Positions 23,008 through 29,205 of a stretch of DNA of 29,205 bases are shown piece by piece. The position numbers and the translations under genes were made by a program. This DNA is from Fimenecus sp045632525 (lineage in GTDB: Bacteria; Bacillota; Clostridia; Oscillospirales; Acutalibacteraceae): positions 1-29,205 of the forward strand of contig JAZQWV010000023.1 of assembly GCA_045632525.1 (NCBI GenBank), written 5' to 3'. The notes beneath the pieces were generated by a model. The model saw nothing but the letters and a program-made list of their open reading frames with translations. It did no database searches and was not told the origin of the DNA. Numbering within the stretch: the first letter of the stretch is position 1; the number at the start of each line of letters is the position of its first letter.

Positions 23008-23646
23008 TTATTCTTCGGTATCTTCAACTTTAACTTTCGCCTTATTCTTCTTAACAGGTTTAACAACCACATCAACTGGTTTATTTGCCTCTTCTTTTTC
23101 TTCACGAGCTTTATCAGCGATTGCTTTCTTTCTGAAATGTTCTTCATTTCTCTGTTTATGCTCTTCTTCAAGTTTTGCTGCAATATCACGGGCACGTTTG
23201 AAATGACCACCCATTTTGATAAGGAACAAGTCAGCATCAGCAGGTGAAATTTCAACATATCTTTTTTCTTTATTGCCGTTATCTATTGAATAATGATAAT
23301 AGCCAATAACAAGTTTCTCTTTTGAGAGTGATGCTTGTTTGGTGTTCTTGTTTTTATTAACAGGTTTGTTATCAATCTCGAAAATATTGCCATAGCCAAT
23401 TCTTATTCTGATAAAAGGCCATTGGTAAATAAATATTGCTTTATCTTCAAGGACATAATATGTATTGAAAACTAATGGCAACAAGAAAACAACATCAACG
23501 ATTATTAGAAAAATGCCCAAACCGTTTGTAAGACCTTTATAATAAAGGAAATATGACAAAACAAACAAGCCAATAATCAAAAGATGATATATTGCCAAAG
23601 CTATATAAAGCGCAGGGCTTATTTTGCTTTTAAATTTAGTCTTCAC
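23008..23646 (-). CDS. Membrane protein with bacterial PH-like domain and charged tail
   Basis: A 212-residue protein started at GTG 23644-23646, eight bases after a GGGAG ribosome binding site. A frame open further upstream, to 23793, would run across the divergent transporter gene and is rejected. Two membrane helices span residues of about 12-60. A beta-rich region of about 65-150 (YYVLEDKAIFIYQWPFIRIR, then YVEISPADADLFLIKMGGHF) resembles bacterial PH-like (bPH) domains. The C-terminal 60 residues are highly charged Lys/Glu and probably coiled or disordered. It is followed by the 60-aa membrane protein. Its start is only 25 bp from the start of the divergent TSUP gene. Confidence 0.8.
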   Translation of the reverse strand: MKTKFKSKISPALYIALAIYHLLIIGLFVLSYFLYYKGLTNGLGIFLIIVDVVFLLPLVFNTYYVLEDKAIFIYQWPFIRIRIGYGNIFEIDNKPVNKNKNTKQASLSKEKLVIGYYHYSIDNGNKEKRYVEISPADADLFLIKMGGHFKRARDIAAKLEEEHKQRNEEHFRKKAIADKAREEKEEANKPVDVVVKPVKKNKAKVKVEDTEE

Positions 23647-23671
23647 ACAAATCACTCCCGGAGGTTTTGTT

Positions 23672-24022
23672 TTGAATAATATTAAAAAGTTTTTAGTTGG
23701 AACACTAATTGGTGCAACGAATATAATTCTCGGCGCTGGTGGTGGAATGCTAACTGTTCCATTATATTGCAATTTAGGTATGGAACAAAGCAAAGCTCAA
23801 ATCAACGCAGTTGCAACAATTCTTCCTATTACAATCATTAGTTCAATTATATATCTTTTGAATGGTAATGTCAACTTATCAGATGCTTATGTTTTCTTAT
23901 TACCCGGGCTTTTGGGTAGTGTTATCGGTACTTTTTTAATCAAACGAATCAGCAATAATGCTCTATCTTTCATTTTTGCAATATTTATGATTTGGTCGGG
24001 AGTGAGACTTTTTATAAAATGA
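23672..24022 (+). CDS. Half-size TSUP (TauE/SafE) transporter subunit, first gene
   Basis: A 116-residue membrane protein with four likely helices. GATNIILGAGGGMLTVPLY near residue 10 is the TauE/SafE repeat motif. The start is TTG at 23672 with GGAGG seven bases upstream; a longer frame from 23624 would read through the ribosome binding site and is rejected. The whole protein matches one half of a normal TSUP transporter of about 250 residues, and the next gene matches the other half. The family exports sulfite, sulfoacetate or other small anions; the substrate here is unknown. Confidence 0.85.
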   Translation: MNNIKKFLVGTLIGATNIILGAGGGMLTVPLYCNLGMEQSKAQINAVATILPITIISSIIYLLNGNVNLSDAYVFLLPGLLGSVIGTFLIKRISNNALSFIFAIFMIWSGVRLFIK

Positions 24023-24378
24023 GTATGACTTTATCAATTATTGCAGGTTTTTTAGCTGGAATTATCGGTTCAATGGGTTTCGGTGGTGGCGGAATACTGA
24101 TAATATTCTTGGTTGTGTTTGCAAATGTTCCACAAATTACAGCACAAGGCATAAACTTAATTTTCTTTATCCCCTGCGCTATTCTGTCAGTAATTATTTA
24201 TGCCGTGAAAAAGCAAATTGATTTTAAAGAAATTTCGCCTGTTATACTAGGCGGAATATTAGGTGCTATCCCTGCGAGTTTTCTTTTGAGTCTTATCGAC
24301 ACCCGCTATCTTTCAAAAATTTTTGCTGTTTTTTTGATTTCTATGGGTATTATCTCGATTATGAAAATCAAAAAATAA
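24019..24378 (+). CDS. Half-size TSUP (TauE/SafE) transporter subunit, second gene
   Basis: A 119-residue membrane protein with four likely helices. It carries the second TauE/SafE repeat (GFLAGIIGSMGFGGGGILII near residue 9). Its ATG overlaps the stop of the first gene as ATGA, so translation is coupled; a TTG at 23992 is a less likely start. Both halves have intact glycine-rich motifs and clean ends, so this looks like a natural two-gene transporter rather than a broken gene. Such half-size pairs are, as I recall, known in Firmicutes. Confidence 0.85.
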   Translation: MSMTLSIIAGFLAGIIGSMGFGGGGILIIFLVVFANVPQITAQGINLIFFIPCAILSVIIYAVKKQIDFKEISPVILGGILGAIPASFLLSLIDTRYLSKIFAVFLISMGIISIMKIKK

Positions 24379-24380
24379 TA

Positions 24381-24409
24381 TTGTAACAAAATATTTTATA
24401 TGATAAAAT
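24381..24409 (+). promoter_or_regulatory. Sigma-A-like promoter of the GH39-like gene
   Basis: TTGTAA (24381-24386), a 17-bp spacer and TAAAAT (24404-24409), two bases after the TSUP stop codon. The leader would be about 22 nt, containing AGGTGG at 24425-24430. Confidence 0.65.
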
Positions 24410-24437
24410 TATCCTATCAAAATTAGGTGGGATTCTT

Positions 24438-26960
24438 ATGAAAAAAGGCAAAAAAATATTATTGGGAATTTTAGGCACACTTCTATCGATTGTAACAATT
24501 CTGGGTGTGGCTTTTATGATTATAAAAGTACCAACACTCACTATTGATTTTTCAAAACAATCAGAATTGACAGGTCGTGCTTCAGGATTCCTTTATGGAC
24601 TTGCTGAAAACGAAGTACCAACAAGTGAAATTACAGAGAGTATTGCCATAAATACTCTTGCAACAAAGCCTGCGGGTGGACTTCAACACCCTATAGGCGA
24701 TGTTAATCAAGTGTATAAAACATTCACTAACGCAGGTGGTGAATATCTTTTCATTTATACACAGGATATGTATGACACTTGGTATTATCAGTTTGACAGT
24801 CTTGAACTTTATAATGAGAGAGTCAAGAAAACTGTTACTGAAATGGAAAACTCAGAATATAAAGATAAGTTGGTTTATTGCATTTATAACGAGATGGACA
24901 ACGGGGTTTGGTTTGGCAACCATTGGGAAGAAGCAAATCGTTATAAATTCTATGATGCTTGGAAATCTACATATCAAGTAGTTAAAGATATTAACCCTGA
25001 TGCAAAAATTGCTGGTCCCGGTCATTGTGGATACAACTATGATTGGAATAAAGAATTTTTGACATATTGCAAAGAAAACAACTGTATGCCCGATATGTTC
25101 GTATGGCATGAGCTTGCAGGTGAACCAAATTATTCAATTTATTGGATGGAATATCGTTTCAATGAGTTCAATGAAATGTGTGACGAATTAGGTGTAGAAC
25201 GAATTCCTATCTGCATTTCTGAATATGGACTTATGCAGACTAATGGTATCCCCGGTGAATCTGTTAAATGGATATCCCGTCTTGAAGCAAGTGATATTTA
25301 CGGTTGTGTTGCATATTGGCGACTTGCTAATAACCTTGCTGAAACTGTTGCTGATGATGTTACACCTAACTCAAACTATTGGGTTTATAAATTCTATGCT
25401 GATATGAAGGGCAAAGAATTAGATGTTACTGAATGGGATATGTTCCATAGTAATATCGGTAACTGGCTTAAGGGTAAATACCCTCTTTTCAATAAGGGAT
25501 TTATCGGCATGTCAAGTTTTGACGAAAGTGAAAAGAAGTTTTATGTGCTTGCTGGTGGCAGCGCAGAAGACAGTAAAATCGAAATAGAAAATATTGACGA
25601 GAAATATTTTAAAAATGGCGACAAAGTAACCGTTAAGGTTAATTATGTTGATTTCAAGGGGCTTGGTGGTGCAGTTTATTCACCTGAAGAATGTATGACA
25701 GAAATTATTAAGGTTTCAGGTAATGCAATTAAGTTTACTCTCCCTTGTGAGAGAGAAAGTCAATCATATTTTATTGAAATTACACCTTATGATAACGAAG
25801 AAGAAAGCAAGAATGAAAATCGTACACTTCGTTTTGAGGCTGAAGATGCAAAATTTGACGGTAATGCTTTTGTTCCTGAATGGATTTCTTATGCAAGCTC
25901 AAAAGGATTAGTTGTTAAGGGGCTTGATAAAGACAGTACAATTAAATTTACGGTTGATGTAGATAAAGCTGGACTCTATTCACTTGATTTTGTTTATGCT
26001 AATGGTGCGATTGAGCAAGGTAGGATTACCGCTTTTGCACAAGTTTCAATAAATGGTAATGAGAAAAATGTCAAATTCCCATCAACCATTAAAGACGAGT
26101 ATATGGAATGTGTCACAATTACTGCTGACCTGAAAAAAGGTAAAAATACAGTTCATATTAATGTACTTAATGATGCGATGTTGACATTGGATTTTGTGGA
26201 TATTTCTCCAGTTGATGATGCTAATCCAGATATATATTTTGCACCATTAAAATCAAGAAATGCTGACGAGAATGAGAATGCTTGGTCGGTTGTTGTTCCT
26301 TGTGACAGTTATTATTCAATCGAATTAACTGATTATGGCAAAATGAAAATCAATGGAATAGAAAAAGAAAAATATCAAGCTAATTTAACAGATACACCTA
26401 CATATTCGAGCCAATTAGATATTAACAGATATGTTGTTTATCTTCATCGAGGATACAACAAAATTGTATTTGATAACGATGCAAAAATTGAAACTGTTTC
26501 AACTATAACACCACTATATAACCCTATAACCATCTCCCCTGCCGATATGCAAGTATTTAACGGTGCTACACTTGAAGATGATGTAAACACTTCAAGTGGC
26601 AAGAGAATTGGTTGGATTGCGTCGGATACAGGTAGTTATGCTACATTCAATGTTAATGTAGAAAAAGCTGGTTATTACAACTTTACTATTGAATATGCCA
26701 ACAACGAAGAAGGCGGATATCACGACTATAATGTTGACCTTGTTGAGAGATATATCACATTTACTGTAAATGGCGAAAATCGTGGTAATCATTTCTTCCG
26801 TAGCACTTATAGTTGGGAGCATTATAAGACAAAAACTGTTGTTCTTTATTTAGAAGCTGGTGACAATGAAATCAAGCTATCAAACGATGGTTCATACAGT
26901 TTTAACAACAAAGTAACCTATGCACCAAATATAGGTAGTATTCAGGTAAATTCATTCTAA
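24438..26960 (+). CDS. Membrane-anchored GH39-like glycoside hydrolase with CBM35-like modules
   Basis: An 840-residue protein. Residues 6-29 form an uncleaved signal anchor. Residues of about 35-330 look like a clan GH-A barrel closest to GH39 (xylosidase/iduronidase-like): the acid/base Asn-Glu pair is at 151-152 (YCIYNEMDNG), and the candidate nucleophile Glu 262 is in ICISEYG. A beta-sandwich follows (about 345-450). A CBM6/CBM35-like module begins with LRFEAEDAKFDG at about 464 and runs to about 592. A last beta-rich module of about 690-838 is similar in style. Substrate cannot be given. It is a single gene with its own promoter and terminator. Family assignment is from catalytic motifs only and could be a related clan-A family. 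Confidence 0.75.
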   Translation: MKKGKKILLGILGTLLSIVTILGVAFMIIKVPTLTIDFSKQSELTGRASGFLYGLAENEVPTSEITESIAINTLATKPAGGLQHPIGDVNQVYKTFTNAGGEYLFIYTQDMYDTWYYQFDSLELYNERVKKTVTEMENSEYKDKLVYCIYNEMDNGVWFGNHWEEANRYKFYDAWKSTYQVVKDINPDAKIAGPGHCGYNYDWNKEFLTYCKENNCMPDMFVWHELAGEPNYSIYWMEYRFNEFNEMCDELGVERIPICISEYGLMQTNGIPGESVKWISRLEASDIYGCVAYWRLANNLAETVADDVTPNSNYWVYKFYADMKGKELDVTEWDMFHSNIGNWLKGKYPLFNKGFIGMSSFDESEKKFYVLAGGSAEDSKIEIENIDEKYFKNGDKVTVKVNYVDFKGLGGAVYSPEECMTEIIKVSGNAIKFTLPCERESQSYFIEITPYDNEEESKNENRTLRFEAEDAKFDGNAFVPEWISYASSKGLVVKGLDKDSTIKFTVDVDKAGLYSLDFVYANGAIEQGRITAFAQVSINGNEKNVKFPSTIKDEYMECVTITADLKKGKNTVHINVLNDAMLTLDFVDISPVDDANPDIYFAPLKSRNADENENAWSVVVPCDSYYSIELTDYGKMKINGIEKEKYQANLTDTPTYSSQLDINRYVVYLHRGYNKIVFDNDAKIETVSTITPLYNPITISPADMQVFNGATLEDDVNTSSGKRIGWIASDTGSYATFNVNVEKAGYYNFTIEYANNEEGGYHDYNVDLVERYITFTVNGENRGNHFFRSTYSWEHYKTKTVVLYLEAGDNEIKLSNDGSYSFNNKVTYAPNIGSIQVNSF

Positions 26961-26991
26961 AAATATTTATATATTGTGTTAAATATTTGAC

Positions 26992-27021
26992 AAAAAAAGG
27001 CACTTTTTAGTGTCTTTTTTT
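26992..27021 (+). terminator. Rho-independent terminator after the GH39-like gene
   Basis: GGCACT/AGTGTC stem (one G-U pair) with a TTTT loop, flanked by seven A and seven T residues. It lies 31 bp after the stop codon. Confidence 0.88.
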
Positions 27022-27059
27022 GCTATTGTGCCAAAATTATTTTTATTATTTCTTTTCTA

Positions 27060-27088
27060 TTGATAATACTATATTTATAATGTATAAT
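27060..27088 (+). promoter_or_regulatory. Sigma-A-like promoter of the carboxyltransferase operon
   Basis: TTGATA (27060-27065), a 17-bp spacer and TATAAT (27083-27088). The leader is about 67 nt and ends in TTTGGAGG before the ATG at 27162. A short inverted repeat AAACA-2-TGTTT (27136-27147) lies just before the ribosome binding site. Confidence 0.8.
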
Positions 27089-27161
27089 TATCACAATACA
27101 AATTAAATTGGGAAATATTTGTATTTTAAGAATTTAAACATGTGTTTGGAGGCAAAAAACT

Positions 27162-28544
27162 ATGAAAGTACAGTTTACTGAAACCGTATTAAGAGATGCT
27201 AACCAGTCACTTATTGCGACAAGAATGCCGTTCGAAGATTTCGCACCTGTTCTTGAAAATCTCAATAAAGCTGGATACTATTCTCTTGAATGCTGGGGCG
27301 GTGCTACATTCGACTCATGTCTTCGCTACCTTAACGAAGACCCATGGGTAAGACTTCGTAATATTAAGGCAAAGTGTCCTGACACTAAGCTTCAGATGCT
27401 TCTTCGTGGTCAGAACCTTTTAGGTTACAAGCACTATCCAGATGATGTTGTTAGAATGTTTGTTAAAAAGAGTATTGAAAATGGTATTGATGTTATCAGA
27501 ATTTTCGACGCACTTAATGATGTTCGCAACATTCAAGTAGCAGTTGATGAAACAATTAAAAATGGTGCAATCGCATCAGGTGCTATTTCTTACACAACAA
27601 GCCCTGTTCACACACTTGAGAACTATGTAGCTCTTTGTAAAGAAATGAAAGAAATGGGTTGCTCAACAATCTGTATTAAAGATATGGCAGGCGTTATGAC
27701 TCCTGTTGAAGCAAAAGACCTTGTTGGTGCAATCAAAGATGCAACGCCTGAAATGCCAGTTATTCTTCACACTCACTGCACAACAGGTATGGCTTATATG
27801 ACAATTCTTAAAGCAGTTGAAGCTGGTTGTGATATTATCGATACAGCAACATCTTGTTTCTCAGGTGGTACTGCACAACCTGCAACAGAAACATTACACG
27901 ATGCTCTCACAGGTCTTGGTTATGAAACAGGTCTTGACAGAGATACATTAAAGGCTGTTAACGACCACTTCAAGCCACTTCGTGACCAGTATCTTGCATC
28001 AGGACTTTTAAAGCCAAAAGCACTTGTAACTGATACAGACGCTTTAACTTATAAAGTTCCAGGTGGTATGCTTTCTAATATGATGGCAAACCTTGAAGAT
28101 ATGAACGCTCTTGACAGAATGGAAGAAGCTCTTCTTGAAATTCCTCAGGTTCGTAAAGATATGGGTTATCCTCCACTTGTTACTCCTCTTAGCCAGATGG
28201 TTGGTAACCAAGCTGTTACAAACGTGCTTGTTGGTGAAAGATATAAGAACATTTCAAAAGAAATTAAAGCATATATCAAGGGCGAATATGGTAAAGCTCC
28301 TGGCGAAATCGACGCTGACCTTCAAAAGAAAGTTCTTGGTGACGACGAGCCTGTAACATGCCGTTTTGCTGATACTCTTGAACCAATGTTTGAACAGACA
28401 AAGGCTGAACTTGGTGATGTAGCTAAATGTGATGAAGATGTTCTTTCTTACATCGCATTCCCTGCTCAGGCTGAAAAATTCTTTGATGCAAGAGCTGAAA
28501 AAGAAAAGAATACATTCAAATATTCAATTAAGAGAGTTGACTAA
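27162..28544 (+). CDS. oadA: Oxaloacetate/pyruvate carboxyltransferase subunit alpha (OadA type, no biotin domain)
   Basis: Carboxyltransferase that moves CO2 between oxaloacetate/pyruvate and biotin, as in the Na+-pumping oxaloacetate decarboxylase. It has 460 residues. TETVLRDANQSL near the N terminus carries metal-ligand Asp 12. The likely carbamylated Lys 173 is in CIKDMAG, and metal-binding His 203/205 are in LHTHC. The PYC/OadA-type conserved domain follows (KVPGGMLSNM, then TPLSQMVGNQAV). Full OadA proteins of about 590 residues end in a biotinyl domain; this one stops before it. The separate carrier gene beginning at 29177 fits that. GGAGG precedes the ATG. Confidence 0.93.
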   Translation: MKVQFTETVLRDANQSLIATRMPFEDFAPVLENLNKAGYYSLECWGGATFDSCLRYLNEDPWVRLRNIKAKCPDTKLQMLLRGQNLLGYKHYPDDVVRMFVKKSIENGIDVIRIFDALNDVRNIQVAVDETIKNGAIASGAISYTTSPVHTLENYVALCKEMKEMGCSTICIKDMAGVMTPVEAKDLVGAIKDATPEMPVILHTHCTTGMAYMTILKAVEAGCDIIDTATSCFSGGTAQPATETLHDALTGLGYETGLDRDTLKAVNDHFKPLRDQYLASGLLKPKALVTDTDALTYKVPGGMLSNMMANLEDMNALDRMEEALLEIPQVRKDMGYPPLVTPLSQMVGNQAVTNVLVGERYKNISKEIKAYIKGEYGKAPGEIDADLQKKVLGDDEPVTCRFADTLEPMFEQTKAELGDVAKCDEDVLSYIAFPAQAEKFFDARAEKEKNTFKYSIKRVD

Positions 28545-28556
28545 GGAGGACATAAA

Positions 28557-29162
28557 ATGACATTATCAGAAATTCTTAGTGTTTCTGCTACAGGTTTTAT
28601 TGTCGTTTTAATCGTTCTTATTCTTCTTGCAGTTATTATTGTTATGCTTTCAAAGGTAATTCGTATTCTTGAAGGCGGTGCAAAAAATGACTCAGCATCT
28701 GCAGAAAAGGTAGAAGATACACCAAAGGTTGAAGTTAAGACATCCCCTGCTTCTGCTCCTGTTTCTGCCCCTGAAGTTGCTTCTGCACCTATTCAATATT
28801 CAAACGGAGTTACACTTTATAAGACAGATTACAAAACTGCAGCATCAATTATGGCTATTGTAAGTCACGAAAGCGGTATTCCACTTGAAAGACTTAATTT
28901 TAGTTCAATCAAACTTGATGACTCTCTTGAACTTTATAAAACCGGCTTTAAAACAGCAGCATCAATTATGGCTATCGTAAGCCATCAGACAGGCATTCCA
29001 CTTGAAAACCTTGTTTTCAAGTCAATTAAACTCTGTGACACACCTGAACTTTACAAAACTGATGATGAAACAGCTGCTAAGGTAATGGCAATCACAAGTA
29101 AAGAATCCGGAATTCCTCTTGAAAATCTTGTTTTTAAATCAATCAAACTTATTGAAAAATAA
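28557..29162 (+). CDS. OadG-like gamma subunit with triplicated C-terminal motif
   Basis: A 201-residue protein. Residues 10-36 form one membrane helix, followed by an Ala/Pro/Ser-rich linker (about 42-80). Residues 87-201 are three tandem copies, 39 residues apart, each starting LYKT and ending SIKL. Usual OadG proteins have one such terminal motif (roughly an Ala-rich helix ending in a basic strand), so here it is repeated three times. OadG assembles and stabilises the membrane decarboxylase. GGAGG directly follows the stop of the alpha gene, and a biotin carrier start follows. The context makes the gamma role likely; the purpose of the repeats is unknown. Confidence 0.8.
   Translation: MTLSEILSVSATGFIVVLIVLILLAVIIVMLSKVIRILEGGAKNDSASAEKVEDTPKVEVKTSPASAPVSAPEVASAPIQYSNGVTLYKTDYKTAASIMAIVSHESGIPLERLNFSSIKLDDSLELYKTGFKTAASIMAIVSHQTGIPLENLVFKSIKLCDTPELYKTDDETAAKVMAITSKESGIPLENLVFKSIKLIEK
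28815..29159 (+). repeat. Three tandem 117-bp coding repeats in the OadG-like gene
   Basis: Units begin at 28815, 28932 and 29049, the last six bases shorter. Copies 1 and 2 share the TAASIMAIVSH segment; copies 2 and 3 share SGIPLENLVFKSIKL except at the first one or two positions. The period is exact, so it arose by in-frame duplication. Confidence 0.9.
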
Positions 29163-29176
29163 AGGAGAATATTAAA

Positions 29177-29205
29177 ATGAAATACGTAGTTACATTAAAC
29201 GGAAA
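29177..29205 (+). CDS. Start of biotin carrier subunit (cut by window edge)
   Basis: Only nine full codons are visible (MKYVVTLNG), preceded by AAAGGAG. This N terminus is typical of biotin/lipoyl-attachment subunits of Na+-translocating decarboxylases, and the position after alpha and gamma subunits agrees. The biotinylated lysine lies beyond the window. Confidence 0.75.

Noticed and set aside
23647..23793. N-terminal extension of the PH-domain protein
   Set aside because: It would be antisense to the start of the transporter gene and is proline-rich and unlike the rest; GTG 23644-23646 has a good ribosome binding site.
23672..24378. The two TSUP genes as one frameshifted pseudogene
   Set aside because: Both proteins are complete halves with intact motifs and a typical ATGA overlap; no sequence seems lost at the junction.
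1..29205. CRISPR arrays, insertion sequences, prophage, tRNA or rRNA genes, integration sites
   Set aside because: No direct-repeat arrays, transposase or integrase frames, tRNA cloverleafs or rRNA-like stretches were seen on reading both strands. No gene-free stretch exceeds 300 bases.

Overview
The window looks like ordinary chromosome from a low-GC, endospore-forming member of the Clostridia, most likely an Oscillospiraceae/Ruminococcaceae-type gut anaerobe. The grounds are AT-rich DNA, GAGGTG/GGAGG ribosome binding sites, two sporulation genes (spoIIR and a bofA-like gene), an IspH-ribosomal protein S1 fusion, acetate kinase, a decarboxylase-type oxaloacetate/pyruvate carboxyltransferase operon and many glycoside hydrolases. 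I see no phage, transposon, CRISPR array, tRNA or rRNA. The genus assignment is inference.

Layout. 1-1739 (-) is ligA, cut by the window edge before its BRCT domain. 1806-2210 (+) is a small CmpB-type membrane protein, overlapping tail-to-tail with a GH27 alpha-galactosidase that carries an inserted carbohydrate-binding domain (2179-3906, -). 3986-9443 (-) is one operon read as rpiR-type regulator > HI0933-type flavoprotein > cmk > plsC > ispH-rpsA, with a sigma-A-like promoter and an operator-like palindrome in front of the regulator and a strong terminator at the end. tmcAL (-) and ackA (+) diverge from a two-fold symmetric promoter centred at 10769.

12104-17554 (-) is an amino-sugar/phosphate group: GDPD > GH20 hexosaminidase > Na/Pi cotransporter with PhoU-like tail, then a GH18 lipoprotein behind a hairpin. 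17650-19800 (-) holds spoIIR with a sigma-F-like promoter, a structured RNA of about 230 nt that may be 6S RNA, a DUF1292 protein, an unrecognised 222-aa protein and a 55-aa seven-cysteine protein. 19889-21504 (+) holds bofA, a TRIC-type channel and a peptidase E homologue.

21551-23646 (-) holds an XRE regulator with operator-like repeats, a 60-aa membrane protein and a PH-domain membrane protein. The last of these starts only 25 bp from a divergent pair of half-size TauE/SafE (TSUP) transporter genes (23672-24378, +). 24438-26960 (+) is a membrane-anchored GH39-like hydrolase with CBM35-like modules. 27162 to the end (+) is a biotin-dependent decarboxylase operon: alpha carboxyltransferase, a gamma-like membrane subunit whose C-terminal motif is tandemly triplicated, and the start of the biotin carrier.

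Functionally the window joins housekeeping (ligation, lipid, isoprenoid, CDP and tRNA modification), fermentative energy metabolism (acetate kinase, Na+-type decarboxylase), glycan use (GH27, GH18, GH20, GH39-like) and sporulation control. I found no clearly new multi-gene system. The best candidates for a second look are the structured RNA, the 55-aa cysteine-rich protein, the abutting divergent ribosome binding sites at 23644-23674, the symmetric tmcAL/ackA promoter and the triplicated OadG-like domain.
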